Of a stretch of 64,000 nucleotides of DNA, positions 51,891-61,192 are shown piece after piece; the stretch's first letter is position 1; every line of letters begins with the position of its first letter. The DNA lies in NCBI RefSeq assembly GCF_017726655.1, contig NZ_CP072309.1:1794501-1858500 (forward strand), written 5' to 3'. A program made the translations under genes and the position numbers. Under the pieces are notes generated by a model. That model was not told the DNA's origin and searched no databases. It saw only the letters and a list, made by a program, of their open reading frames with translations. Source of the DNA: Agrobacterium tumefaciens. GTDB lineage: Bacteria; Pseudomonadota; Alphaproteobacteria; Rhizobiales; Rhizobiaceae.

Positions 51891-52994
51891 ATGAACCTTG
51901 CACAAATAAAACTTCCGTCGCGGCCTTTGACGCTGAAGCGTGGCGCCATTTCGGTGCCTGCCGCCTATTATTTCTCCGTTCCGGTGCTTGTAGCGATCCT
52001 CGTCGTGATGCTTGTTGCAGAAGGGCCGGGGGTCATGCGCGATTATCGGATCAGCAAGGACCCACTTGAGATCGAGAACGGCGATATCAGCGGCAGCTGC
52101 AAGACTAGAAAGGCGATTTTCACGACGTGCAAGGCAGATCTTTCCTATAGCTACGAAGGCGTAAGCTACAAAAAGGATGTCGAGGTCATGTTCGTCGACG
52201 TCCATTCTGGCGACTACGAGACTGGTCTGGTTATCTCTGAGAAGAACCCCGACCTTGCGACGATTTCTCTCGGCCTCGATATGCTGTGGAACCGCATCAT
52301 CACGCTCGGCGTGTTTGTCGCCCTGCTTGGGTTCGGCAGCCTGGCAATGCTATTTACCCTGATCCGCGTTCTGCGGGTCCGCCTTGGGCTCAGGCGTCCG
52401 GCGCCGTTGACTGCTATCCCGGTCGCACTGACGGCCGTCGCGGAAAAACGCAGCCGTCTCTTCGTCACTTTTGCGGATACGGTCAGGGAGGCGAAGACCA
52501 AGCGTCAGTCCTTTGCCTATCTTGAGCGCGGCCGCATTCCCGTCGTCATCGACCATACAGGCAAGCACGATGTGGCGCTCGCAGTTCTGCAAGGCAATAG
52601 TCCGCTGCCTGTCCTGCTCGATGATCAACTGACGCAGATCGAGATGACGGACGCGGAAAGGGCGGAGGCTCTCTCGTCGCTTTCTCCTGTCGTCGGAACT
52701 GAAACTCAGGAAGCTGCAGCAGCCCAGGCTGCGGCGACAAGGAAGGGGCCGGGGCTGGCGCGCAGGCTGCTTACCTTCGTCGCCATCGTAGCCGTGATCT
52801 TCGTTGCGGTGATGGGCTACTGGCTATGGTACGTCACCAGCGCCCCATCGCAATTCACCTCGCCCGGCATGGATATCAACAACATGCTGCCGACTGCACT
52901 CAACGAATGGGGCTGCGCCCGGCTGCAGGAGCGTTTCGGCGATGGGCCGGCACCTTTCGGCTGCGCGGCGGCCGACTATCAAAGCTGGAAATAA
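51891..52994 (+). CDS. Membrane protein of unknown function (three spans)
   Basis: ATG 51891 (MNLAQIKLPSRPLTLKRGAI) is used; the frame is open to 51840. The 367 residues have three hydrophobic segments: SVPVLVAILVVMLVAEGPGV (about 28-50), RIITLGVFVALLGFGSLAML (about 140-165) and LLTFVAIVAVIFVAVMGYWL (about 300-322). A periplasmic loop with two Cys (GDISGSCKTRKAIFTTCKAD) lies between the first two, and the C-terminus is short and periplasmic with Cys residues. No family was recognised. It stands alone between a terminator and the signalling-protein gene. Confidence 0.7.
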   Translation: MNLAQIKLPSRPLTLKRGAISVPAAYYFSVPVLVAILVVMLVAEGPGVMRDYRISKDPLEIENGDISGSCKTRKAIFTTCKADLSYSYEGVSYKKDVEVMFVDVHSGDYETGLVISEKNPDLATISLGLDMLWNRIITLGVFVALLGFGSLAMLFTLIRVLRVRLGLRRPAPLTAIPVALTAVAEKRSRLFVTFADTVREAKTKRQSFAYLERGRIPVVIDHTGKHDVALAVLQGNSPLPVLLDDQLTQIEMTDAERAEALSSLSPVVGTETQEAAAAQAAATRKGPGLARRLLTFVAIVAVIFVAVMGYWLWYVTSAPSQFTSPGMDINNMLPTALNEWGCARLQERFGDGPAPFGCAAADYQSWK

Positions 52995-53179
52995 GAATAT
53001 CAGCTCCATCATTTGAGACCCGCCCGCCGAAAACACCGTTACGACGGGCCGGGCTCAGCGCGATTCTTCGACGCGAAAAAATATTGAAACAATTATCGAT
53101 GGTTGTATTAGAGATTTATAAATAAAGCACTCCCATAGTGCCACCGTGAGCGGTTCTTCAGAGGCTGGGAGAGTGCATC

Positions 53180-55519
53180 ATGTTCACGGTATTGGAATGC
53201 GTTGCTGTCCAGCACGATCACTTAGTCGTTCTGCTTTCTGCAATAATCTGCCTGCTCGGCATGTTTGCTTTTTTCCACCTTCTCTTGCGCGCTGAGGAAA
53301 GTTCGGCTGGCCGTAAGCCCTATTGGGAGGTGGTTGCCGCCTTCGCCGGGGGCTTGAGTGTCTGGGCCACGCACTTTGTTGCCATGCTTGCTTACAAGGG
53401 TGCGGTTCCGATCGGTTATGACTTCGCCTTCACAGCGCTGTCGGCCGCTCTCGCCGTTATTGGTTTCTGGCTGGCGCTCATGATACGAGTTACGGCTCGC
53501 TACCGCGCCGCGGTTATCGGTACGCTGATTACGCTTTCGGTTGCGATCATGCATTTCGTCGGCATGGCCGGCATGGATGTCGCGGCGACGATAAGCTATC
53601 GATGGGGGGCGGTGCTCGGTGGTTTTGTGGTCGCCTGGGCTGTGTTTGTTCTCGCCTTTCACTGCTTCCATCGTCTCTCCTCCTGGAAACGTATTGCCGC
53701 GCCGGCGAGTGCGGCCATCTTCGGCATCTGCGCTTTGCATTTTACCGCTATGTCGGCCACAGTGCTGATACCAGATCCGTCCGTTGCAGGTCCGGATCCC
53801 GACAACGTCGCCCGACTGATCATGATCGCAGCTATATCAGGCGTCACGTTCCTCATCCTCGCCACCACAGCAATTGCGGCACTCGTTGATCGTTACCTTG
53901 TCGATCTCAAGGGGCTGGTCGACGCGACACTCGATGGTCTTGCCGTCGTCCGCGATGGGCGTATCGTCGAGTTGAACACGCGGTTTGCGGGGCTCCTTGG
54001 GCGGGACGAAGCATCACTGGTGGGTCGCAACCCTGACGATTTGTTCAAGGCGGTGGATGGAGAGCCAGCCTATCTGCCGCGCGATGTGCCCGTGGAAGCG
54101 ATCCGTGAAAGGGGCGGGCAGACGCAGGTGTTTGAATTGAGCGTGCGTACGATCGAATATCGCGGCCACCCTTGTGAAGTCATGGCCATTCGCGACCTGA
54201 CGGAAAAGCGGCAGGCGCAACGTGAGATCGAATATCTCGCGCGCCACGACGTTCTGACCGGTCTTGCGAACCGCACCATGTTCCAGACCCGCCTTCACCA
54301 GCAGATCGAGAATTGCAGCCAGGAGGATGAGTTCGCATTGCTTGCGCTCGATCTCGACCGGTTCAAGGCCGTCAATGATATATTCGGCCATGCCGAAGGC
54401 GACCGCGTTCTCAAGAAGGTTGCCGCCATTCTCGATGAATGCGCAAGGCCAGGCGACGTGGTTGCCCGGCTCGGCGGCGATGAGTTCGTGATCCTGACGG
54501 CCCGGCAGACCAGAGCGGAGGAGGCGCGTCTGCTGGCCGAGACGGTCCTCGGCATGTTCGCGGTGAAGATGAATGTCGCCAGCGATCCGACGGCGGTCGG
54601 CGTCAGCATCGGCATTGCCGTGTTTCCTCGGGATGGACACGATCAGGAGAGCATCATGCATGCCGCTGATCTCGCGCTTTACCGCGCCAAGATGGGCGGG
54701 CGAGGCATCTTGTCGTTCTACGATCCCGTCATGGATCAGGAAGCGCGCGAGCGCCGCCAACTCGAAACGGATTTGCGCCTTGCCATCAACAGAGACGAGC
54801 TGGTGCTGAATTATCAGCCGGTCCTGTCAGTCGAATGTGGTCAGGTCGTCGGTTATGAGGCGCTGGTGCGCTGGCAGCACCCGACACGCGGGGCCGTGCC
54901 ACCGGATGTCTTTATTCCAATTGCGGAAGAGAGCGGCATCATCATCTCGCTTGGCGAATGGGTCCTGCGTGAGGCCTGCCGTCAGGCAGCCGGGTGGGCG
55001 CCGCATTTGAAGGTCGCGGTCAACGTATCGCCGCTGCAGTTTTCGCTGGCCAATCTCGGCCATGTCGTCTGCACGGTGCTGATGCAGACCGGGCTTTCAC
55101 CAAACAGGTTGGAGCTGGAGATTACCGAAGCGGCATTGCTGAAAGACCGCAAAACGACGCTGATCATCCTCAATCAGTTGAAAGCGCTCGGCGTGGCCAT
55201 CGTCATGGATGACTTTGGCACCGGTTACTCGTCGCTCAGCAACCTGCAGAGCTTCCCCTTCGACAAGATCAAGATCGACCGCAGTTTCATCGCCGCAATG
55301 AGCGACGATGACAACGCCCGCGCGATCGTTCGCGCCGTTATTGGCCTTGGCCGCAGCCTTGATCTGCCGGTAACGGCAGAGGGGATTGAAACGGACGCGC
55401 AATATCGCATGGTCGTCGATGAGGGCTGCGCGCAGGCCCAGGGTTATCTTTTCGGAAAGCCGGATGTGGCCCCGACCCAGGTTGTCAAAAGCACCACACG
55501 CAAGCAACAATCCGTTTAA
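53180..55519 (+). CDS. MHYT-PAS-GGDEF-EAL cyclic-di-GMP signalling protein
   Basis: The 779-residue protein starts with an MHYT sensor of seven membrane segments carrying the repeated motif variants ATHFVAM, MHFVGM and LHFTAM, thought to bind metal and sense a gas or redox signal. A PAS-like region follows (VDATLDGLAVVRDGRIVELN). The GGDEF domain has an intact RLGGDEFVIL site, and the EAL domain has YEALVRW, the loop-6 motif DDFGTGYSSLSNL, KIDRSF and TAEGIET, so both synthesis and breakdown of c-di-GMP are possible. Start ATG 53180 has GGGAGAG upstream. It probably affects motility or exopolysaccharide. Confidence 0.92.
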   Translation: MFTVLECVAVQHDHLVVLLSAIICLLGMFAFFHLLLRAEESSAGRKPYWEVVAAFAGGLSVWATHFVAMLAYKGAVPIGYDFAFTALSAALAVIGFWLALMIRVTARYRAAVIGTLITLSVAIMHFVGMAGMDVAATISYRWGAVLGGFVVAWAVFVLAFHCFHRLSSWKRIAAPASAAIFGICALHFTAMSATVLIPDPSVAGPDPDNVARLIMIAAISGVTFLILATTAIAALVDRYLVDLKGLVDATLDGLAVVRDGRIVELNTRFAGLLGRDEASLVGRNPDDLFKAVDGEPAYLPRDVPVEAIRERGGQTQVFELSVRTIEYRGHPCEVMAIRDLTEKRQAQREIEYLARHDVLTGLANRTMFQTRLHQQIENCSQEDEFALLALDLDRFKAVNDIFGHAEGDRVLKKVAAILDECARPGDVVARLGGDEFVILTARQTRAEEARLLAETVLGMFAVKMNVASDPTAVGVSIGIAVFPRDGHDQESIMHAADLALYRAKMGGRGILSFYDPVMDQEARERRQLETDLRLAINRDELVLNYQPVLSVECGQVVGYEALVRWQHPTRGAVPPDVFIPIAEESGIIISLGEWVLREACRQAAGWAPHLKVAVNVSPLQFSLANLGHVVCTVLMQTGLSPNRLELEITEAALLKDRKTTLIILNQLKALGVAIVMDDFGTGYSSLSNLQSFPFDKIKIDRSFIAAMSDDDNARAIVRAVIGLGRSLDLPVTAEGIETDAQYRMVVDEGCAQAQGYLFGKPDVAPTQVVKSTTRKQQSV

Positions 55520-55721
55520 TGGAGATGACGGCGGCGATAGGAAGCCGTCGTCACCCCGCTGTCGATATTCTTTGGAACGAGAGCGAAGTCAGATCGTTAG
55601 GGTGGCGTGTGGCGCGTTGATGTTGCGGTTGCCCAAGCGCAAGCGATGATCAGCCTGGCGGGTTATTTTATCCCGTCCCCAGCGCGCCTCGGAAGAACCT
55701 CTATCGATGGGAGAGACCGAG

Positions 55722-56615
55722 ATGACAGACCGCCTCGAGCCGCAGGACCCGCGCAGCCAGTATCCGCGCCCACCCTTTTCGACACCCACCCAGGAAATGC
55801 CGGGTCTCGTCACGAACATGACGCCGTTTCCAGATCACGGCGAAAAAACTTACAAAGGCACAGGCAAGCTGACGGGGCGTAAGGCTTTGATCACCGGCGG
55901 CGACTCCGGGATTGGTCGTGCCGTCGCCATCGCCTTTGCGAGAGAGGGCGCTGACGTCGCGATATCCTACCTGCCGGAAGAAGAGTCCGATGCAGAAGAA
56001 GTCGTCGCCCTCATCGAGGCGGAAGGCCGCATGGCGATCGCGCTTCCCGGCGACATCACCGACGAGGCTTGGTGCCGTGAACTCGTAGAGAAAGCAGTCG
56101 GTGATCTTGGCGGCCTCGATATTTTGGTGATCAACGCCGCAAGGCAGCAGTTTCGTGAAGATATCGCAGAGCTTTCCACCGACGATTTCGATCGCACCAT
56201 GAAGACCAACCTTTATGCGTTGCACTGGATTGCGCAGGCGGCGACCCCCCATCTCAAGCCTGGCTCCTCCGTCATCACCACCGCTTCCATTCAGGCCTAT
56301 GAACCCTCCGCGATCCTGCTGGACTACGCGACCACCAAAGCCGGCATCGTTGCTTACACGAAGGCGCTCGCCAAACAGCTGATCGAGAAGGGTGTGCGCG
56401 CCAACGCCGTTGCTCCCGGCCCGTTCTGGACCGTGCTTCAGCCGAGCGGCGGTCAGCCGGACGAGAAGGTGGAAAATTTCGGCAAGGACAGCGATTTTGG
56501 CCGGCCGGGACAACCGGTGGAATTGGCGCCTGTTTACGTTCTGCTCGCCTCGCAGGATGCAAGCTTTATCAATGGTGAGGTTTATGGCGTGACCGGCGGC
56601 AGGGGAATTGCCTGA
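55722..56615 (+). CDS. SDR-family oxidoreductase (YghA-like)
   Basis: ATG 55722 (MTDRLEPQDPRSQYPRPPFS) is used; five codons upstream are also open. The 297 residues have a Pro-rich N-terminal extension typical of the YghA/GSP39 group, then the NAD(P) motif TGGDSGIGRAVAIAFAREGA, NAARQQF, and the active site ASIQAYEPSAILLDYATTKA (Ser, Tyr-x3-Lys). The end VYGVTGGRGIA is also typical. The substrate is unknown. Members are often induced by general stress. It lies upstream of the end-joining genes on the same strand but is probably separate. Confidence 0.88.
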   Translation: MTDRLEPQDPRSQYPRPPFSTPTQEMPGLVTNMTPFPDHGEKTYKGTGKLTGRKALITGGDSGIGRAVAIAFAREGADVAISYLPEEESDAEEVVALIEAEGRMAIALPGDITDEAWCRELVEKAVGDLGGLDILVINAARQQFREDIAELSTDDFDRTMKTNLYALHWIAQAATPHLKPGSSVITTASIQAYEPSAILLDYATTKAGIVAYTKALAKQLIEKGVRANAVAPGPFWTVLQPSGGQPDEKVENFGKDSDFGRPGQPVELAPVYVLLASQDASFINGEVYGVTGGRGIA

Positions 56616-56637
56616 GGCAGTCCCGCGCAGTCGTTAG

Positions 56638-56946
56638 ATGACCTTTGAGGGTGTCGACATGAAACGGCAGGCAGAACGTTCAGACAGGGCCCTGAAAAGC
56701 TTTGATGTCCGCGACCGGTTGATACTGGCGCTTTATGCGCAGCTGAAAGCCGAGCGGCAGACGCGTGAGGCTATGGAGTGGGTCATTCGCAATGGCGGGC
56801 TCTCGCCAGAGGTGCTCGAAGCCATGGCATCTGATCCGGTGCCGGTCCTGGCGGAAGCGGATCTGCCTGCTATCGAACGCATTCTGGCCGGGGATCGGCG
56901 CCGGGAGGCGTCGGCCCACAGCCGGGAGGAGGAACGGCGGACATGA
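56638..56946 (+). CDS. Small protein of unknown function, translationally coupled to ku
   Basis: The 102 residues from ATG 56638 (or 95 from ATG 56659, MKRQAERSDRALKSFDVRDR) have no signal or membrane segment. They contain two helical stretches (LILALYAQLKAERQTREAME, VLAEADLPAIERILAGDRRR) and a very basic, Arg/Glu-rich C-terminus. The stop TGA overlaps the ATG of the ku gene (ATGA at 56943), so the two are made together. The family was not recognised. Coupling suggests a role alongside Ku and LigD, but nothing in the sequence shows it directly. Confidence 0.6.
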   Translation: MTFEGVDMKRQAERSDRALKSFDVRDRLILALYAQLKAERQTREAMEWVIRNGGLSPEVLEAMASDPVPVLAEADLPAIERILAGDRRREASAHSREEERRT

Positions 56947-57776
56947 ACCGTAGAGCCAGCTGGAGGGGACATATTTCCTTCGCCGATTTCAACTGTGAGG
57001 TCGGACTTTATTCCGCGCTGACCTCTGCCGAGAAAATTGCCTTCAATATCGTCAACCGCAAGACCGGCCACCGCGTCGAGAGACAATATGTCGATAGCGA
57101 TACGGGTGAGCCGGTTCTTCGCGACGATCAGGTCAAAGGGTACGAGCTCGACAATGGTGATCACATCATTATCGAGGGAGACGAAATCGCAAAGTTGATG
57201 CCGGAGAGCGACAAGGTCATCCGCATCAAACACTTCCTCCCCTGTGACGAGATCGACAAGCTCTATTTCGACAAGTCCTACTATTTGGCTCCAAGCGGCG
57301 AGGGCGGTGAGGAAGCGCTGACGCTTCTTGCAAAAGCAATGGACGACGAAAAGGTGGCGGCGCTCGGTGAAGCGGTGCTTTTCCGCCGCAATCGCGTGCT
57401 GCTCATCCGGCCCAGCGGCAAGGCACTCGTCGCGACGACGCTGAATTTCAGTTACGAGGTTCGTTCCGAAACGTCTGTTTTCAAATCCATCCCTGATATC
57501 GAATTCGATGATGAGATGCTCGAACTCGCCAGCCACATCATCGAAAAGCGGGCTGGGGCCTTCGATCCCGCTGACTACAGCGACCGGTATAACGATGCGC
57601 TGGCGGAGCTAGTGAAAGCCAAGATCGAAGGCCGCAAGATCGAAAAGCCGCAACAGCGCAAGGAAGACAACATTATCGATCTTAAAGAAGCGTTGCGCCG
57701 TAGCGCCGGCGAAGAGAAGGGCAGCAGGAAAAAAACGACAGCGGGAAGCCGTAAGACTTCCCGGAAAGCGAGCTGA
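56943..57776 (+). CDS. ku: Ku protein (non-homologous end joining)
   Basis: The 277-residue protein starts MNRRASWRGHISFADFNCEV and has the Ku core: LYSALTSAEKIAFNIVNRKT, RVERQYVDSDTGEPVLRDDQ then VKGYELDNGDHIIIEGDEIA, and FYD-like KLYFDKSYYLAP. The C-terminal tail is Lys/Arg-rich (GSRKKTTAGSRKTSRKAS), as in bacterial Ku that recruits LigD and binds DNA. It forms a ring dimer on broken DNA ends. The start overlaps the small upstream gene and ligD follows after three bases, so these form one operon. Confidence 0.93.
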   Translation: MNRRASWRGHISFADFNCEVGLYSALTSAEKIAFNIVNRKTGHRVERQYVDSDTGEPVLRDDQVKGYELDNGDHIIIEGDEIAKLMPESDKVIRIKHFLPCDEIDKLYFDKSYYLAPSGEGGEEALTLLAKAMDDEKVAALGEAVLFRRNRVLLIRPSGKALVATTLNFSYEVRSETSVFKSIPDIEFDDEMLELASHIIEKRAGAFDPADYSDRYNDALAELVKAKIEGRKIEKPQQRKEDNIIDLKEALRRSAGEEKGSRKKTTAGSRKTSRKAS

Positions 57777-57779
57777 TCC

Positions 57780-60272
57780 ATGGGCTTACAGACTTATAAC
57801 GCCAAACGCAGTTTTGATAAGACGCCGGAGCCGAAAGGCACTGAGGCGGAGAAGCAAGGTTCAAGCTTCGTGGTGCAGAAGCACGACGCCCGCCGTTTGC
57901 ACTATGATTTTCGCCTGGAAATGGATGGTGTGCTGAAGAGCTGGGCGGTAACGCGCGGTCCGAGCCTCGATCCCGAAGACAAACGGCTTGCCGTGCATGT
58001 GGAGGACCATCCTCTCAGCTATGGCGACTTCGAAGGCGTCATCCCGAAGGGTCAATATGGCGGCGGCACAGTTATCGTGTGGGACCGTGGCGTGTGGCAG
58101 CCGATCGGTGATGCGCGCAAAGGCTACCGCAAGGGCCATCTGGAATTCGAACTTGAAGGCGAGAAGCTGAAAGGCCGCTGGCATCTTGTGCGGATGCACG
58201 GAAAGCCGGGGGAAAGCCGCGAGAACTGGCTGCTCATCAAAGGTGACGATGCGGAGGCCAGACATAATGGCGGTGCAGATATTCTGGAGGAACGACCGGA
58301 CTCGGTAAAGACCGGGCGAAGCGTGGAGGAGGTTGCGGCCAAGCCAAAAGATACCTGGAATTCCAAGCCGGTTTCAAAAAAGGCGGTCGGATCGACCTCG
58401 GGAAAAAAGCAGGCGCACGCGCTGCCCAAAGGCGCGCGCAAACAGGCGTTGCCGGCCTTCGTGCAGCCAGCGCTCGCAACGCTGAAGCCAAAGCCGCCCG
58501 CGGGAGACCGGTGGCTGCACGAAATCAAATTTGATGGCTACCGCCTGCAGGCCCGCCTCGATCATGGCGAACTTCAATTCCTGACCCGCAGCGGTCTGGA
58601 CTGGACGGAGAAGTTTGGTGATGCGGTTGCGGCGGCGTTCAAGGCGCTGCCGGCTGAAACGGCCCTGATCGATGGCGAAATCGTCGTAGAGCGCGACAGT
58701 GGCGCTTCCGACTTTTCCGCCTTGCAACAGGATCTGAGTGAAGGCCGCAGCGATCGCTTCGTCTTTTATGCCTTCGACCTGTTGTATCTGGATGGCAGCG
58801 ATCTGCGCGGTGCCGCCCTCATTGAGCGAAAAGCCCTGCTCGAAAAACTGCTGCCGGCCGGCGACCCCCATCTCCGCTACAGCCAGCATTTCGAAGAGAG
58901 CGGCGGGCTCGTTCTCGACCACGCGTGCAGGCTCAGCCTCGAGGGGGTTATCTCCAAGGTCAAGACGAGCAAGTATGTGTCGGGCCGGAAGGGCGAGTGG
59001 GTAAAATCTAAATGCTCGATGCGGCAGGAATTCGTCATAGGCGGTTATACTGTGTCGTCCACGTCAGACCAGGCAATCGGATCGCTCGCCCTTGGCGTCT
59101 ATGAAGATGGCAAATTGCGGCATGTCGGTCGTGTCGGCACGGGTTATACGGTCGAAATGGCCGAGATGCTGTTCGGGCGGCTGAAGCCGCTTCAGCAAAA
59201 GGAGAGCCCCTTCGGCGAAAAGCTCACCGCGCTCGCCCGGCGCGATCTTCATTTTGTGAAGCCTGAACTGGTGGCCGAGGTGGAGTTTCGCGCTTGGTCA
59301 GGCGATGGAAATCTGCGTCACGCCTCGTTCCGAGGCCTGCGCGAAGACAAGCCCGCAGGAGAAATCGAACGCGAGGAGAAAGCCGTGTCCGATACCAAGG
59401 CGCCGCAATCGTCGGTCAAGTTCACCCATCCGGACCGGCTTTATTGGCCGGATGACGGCGTAACGAAGGAGGGGCTCGCCGATTATTACGCGCAGGTGTG
59501 GCGGTATATCGCACCGTTTGTCGTCGATCGACCGCTGGCGCTGCTGCGTTGCCCAGAGGGTATCGGGGGCCAGCGCTTTTTCCAGAAACATGCCTGGCGT
59601 GGCATCAATAAAGCCATCGAGCAGATCAAGGACCCCAAGGATAAAGGCGGTGAACCTCTGATCCGCATCACTGATTTCGATGGCATGATGGCGCTCGTGC
59701 AATCGGCGGCGCTCGAAATCCATCCCTGGGGGGCGACAACTGCCAACTGGGAAAAGCCCGATATGATCACCATGGACATCGACCCAGCCGAAGATGTCTT
59801 GTGGGAAGAGGTGATCGCGGCGGCGCTCGAGCTGAAGCGGCGTTTTGAGGAAGCGGGCCTGGCCGCCTTCGTCAAAACTTCCGGTGGGAAGGGCCTCCAT
59901 GTCGTCGCACCTTTGAAGCCGCAGGCGGGCTGGACGCCGGTCAAGGCCTTCGCCAAGGCCATGGCGGTGGAGATGTCGAAGGCCGAGCCGGATAAATATC
60001 TCGCCGTGGCCACGAAAGCGAAACGCAAGGGCCGCATTTTTATCGATTATCTCCGAAATGGCAGGGGCAATACGGCGGTGGCAGCCTATTCGACGCGGGC
60101 GCGCCCGGGCGCTGCGGTCTCGACACCATTGGAATGGTCGGAACTGACCGCCGACATAGGGCCCGCCTATTTTACCGTCAACAACATCGGCGCGCGCCTG
60201 TCGAAGTTGAAGAAAGACCCCTGGGATGGCTTCTTCGCCGCTGCCGCACCGTTGCCAAAGAAAGGCCGCTAA
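57780..60272 (+). CDS. ligD: Multifunctional DNA ligase D
   Basis: The 830-residue protein has three domains. The N-terminal 3'-phosphoesterase (about 25-170) reads FVVQKHDARRLHYDFRLEMD, VEDHPLSYGDFEG, IPKGQYGGGTVIVWD. The ATP-dependent ligase (about 225-540) has the nucleotidyl Lys in HEIKFDGYRLQAR and EGVISKVKTSKYVSGRKGEW. The C-terminal primase/polymerase (about 545-825) shows FTHPDRLYWPDDG, ITMDIDP (catalytic Asp pair) and TSGGKGLHVVAPL. The order phosphoesterase-ligase-polymerase is that of Pseudomonas-type LigD. It repairs double-strand breaks with Ku. The operon partner is the ku gene just upstream. Confidence 0.95.
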   Translation: MGLQTYNAKRSFDKTPEPKGTEAEKQGSSFVVQKHDARRLHYDFRLEMDGVLKSWAVTRGPSLDPEDKRLAVHVEDHPLSYGDFEGVIPKGQYGGGTVIVWDRGVWQPIGDARKGYRKGHLEFELEGEKLKGRWHLVRMHGKPGESRENWLLIKGDDAEARHNGGADILEERPDSVKTGRSVEEVAAKPKDTWNSKPVSKKAVGSTSGKKQAHALPKGARKQALPAFVQPALATLKPKPPAGDRWLHEIKFDGYRLQARLDHGELQFLTRSGLDWTEKFGDAVAAAFKALPAETALIDGEIVVERDSGASDFSALQQDLSEGRSDRFVFYAFDLLYLDGSDLRGAALIERKALLEKLLPAGDPHLRYSQHFEESGGLVLDHACRLSLEGVISKVKTSKYVSGRKGEWVKSKCSMRQEFVIGGYTVSSTSDQAIGSLALGVYEDGKLRHVGRVGTGYTVEMAEMLFGRLKPLQQKESPFGEKLTALARRDLHFVKPELVAEVEFRAWSGDGNLRHASFRGLREDKPAGEIEREEKAVSDTKAPQSSVKFTHPDRLYWPDDGVTKEGLADYYAQVWRYIAPFVVDRPLALLRCPEGIGGQRFFQKHAWRGINKAIEQIKDPKDKGGEPLIRITDFDGMMALVQSAALEIHPWGATTANWEKPDMITMDIDPAEDVLWEEVIAAALELKRRFEEAGLAAFVKTSGGKGLHVVAPLKPQAGWTPVKAFAKAMAVEMSKAEPDKYLAVATKAKRKGRIFIDYLRNGRGNTAVAAYSTRARPGAAVSTPLEWSELTADIGPAYFTVNNIGARLSKLKKDPWDGFFAAAAPLPKKGR

Positions 60273-60311
60273 GCGCTAATGACTGTCTCGCTATGCAGAG
60301 CCGGACAGACT

Positions 60312-61103
60312 TCAGCCTCGCTTTTCGGCGGCGATGCTTTTCTTCAGCGCATCCATGATGTTGATGACATTGCCGCCGGTCTTAGGCTTGCTGCTGCTCT
60401 TCTTTTTCGAGGAGGAGACCTCGTCGCCCTTTGACTTCAAAAGAGATTTGATCTTCTTCTGAATAGGGTCCTGCACGAGGGTGGGCTTCCAGCCGGTCAC
60501 CTGTTTGCCGATGCGTTTTTCCATCGCCTGCAGCAATGGCTTTTCGATCTTCATCTTTGGTTCCAGCGCATCGATGCTGTCTCGCACCTCCTCGCCGTAA
60601 TGCAGGGTCCAGAGAATAATGCCCTTTCCCGATGGCTCAAGGAGCACGGCTCTTTCACGGCGGTAAATAACGAGCCGTGCTATGCCGTAAACGTCGTTCG
60701 CCTTCATCGCTTCACGGATGACGCTGAAGGCTTCAGTGCCAATTTTATCTTCCGGGCGCAGAAAATGAGGTCGGTCGTACCATATCCAGTCGATCGATCC
60801 CTTGGGAACGAAGGTCTTGATATCGATGGTGCGGGTGCTTTCCAGCGCCACGGCGTCGATTTCGTCGTCTTCCAGCAGAACGTAATCGTCTTCGCCGCGG
60901 GGAAAACCCTTCACCTGGTTTTTGGCGGCGACCGGCTTGTGAGTGACGCTATCGACATAGCGGCTTTCGATGCGGTTGCCGGTTTTTCGGTTGAGAACGT
61001 GGAACCGAACCTTATTGCTTTCCGTCGTTGCCGGTGTCAGCGAAACGGATGCAGTGACCAGCGACAGTTTGAGATAACCCTTCCAGAAAACCTGCCGCGC
61101 CAT
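60312..61103 (-). CDS. ku: Second Ku protein, convergent to ligD
   Basis: The 263-residue Ku starts MARQVFWKGYLKLSLVTASV, with FHVLNRKTGNRIESRYVDSV, KNQVKGFPRGEDDYVLLEDD and WIWYDRPHFLRPEDKIGTEA as core motifs. The C-terminus is Lys/Ser-rich (SSSKKKSSSKPKTGGNVINI), then MDALKKSI. It is clearly different from the Ku at 56943 and is transcribed toward ligD with a gap of 39 bases. Rhizobia commonly carry several ku paralogues. Whether the two Ku proteins form a mixed dimer or act separately is not shown by sequence. Confidence 0.93.
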   Translation of the reverse strand: MARQVFWKGYLKLSLVTASVSLTPATTESNKVRFHVLNRKTGNRIESRYVDSVTHKPVAAKNQVKGFPRGEDDYVLLEDDEIDAVALESTRTIDIKTFVPKGSIDWIWYDRPHFLRPEDKIGTEAFSVIREAMKANDVYGIARLVIYRRERAVLLEPSGKGIILWTLHYGEEVRDSIDALEPKMKIEKPLLQAMEKRIGKQVTGWKPTLVQDPIQKKIKSLLKSKGDEVSSSKKKSSSKPKTGGNVINIMDALKKSIAAEKRG

Positions 61104-61129
61104 GATGGAGATCCGCCTGCTTTTTTAAA

Positions 61130-61170
61130 CTCCCGGATCAAACAGCCTCGATAAGCTTTTGTTCCGGGAG
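61130..61170 (-). terminator. Possible terminator of the pit operon
   Basis: CTCCCGGA (61130-61137) pairs with TCCGGGAG (61163-61170) across a 25-base loop, with TTTAAAAAA following on the minus strand. It lies 23 bases after the pit stop. The loop is long and the T run short, so this is uncertain. Confidence 0.35.
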
Positions 61171-61192
61171 CCCCTTCCAAGCTTGTCACATG

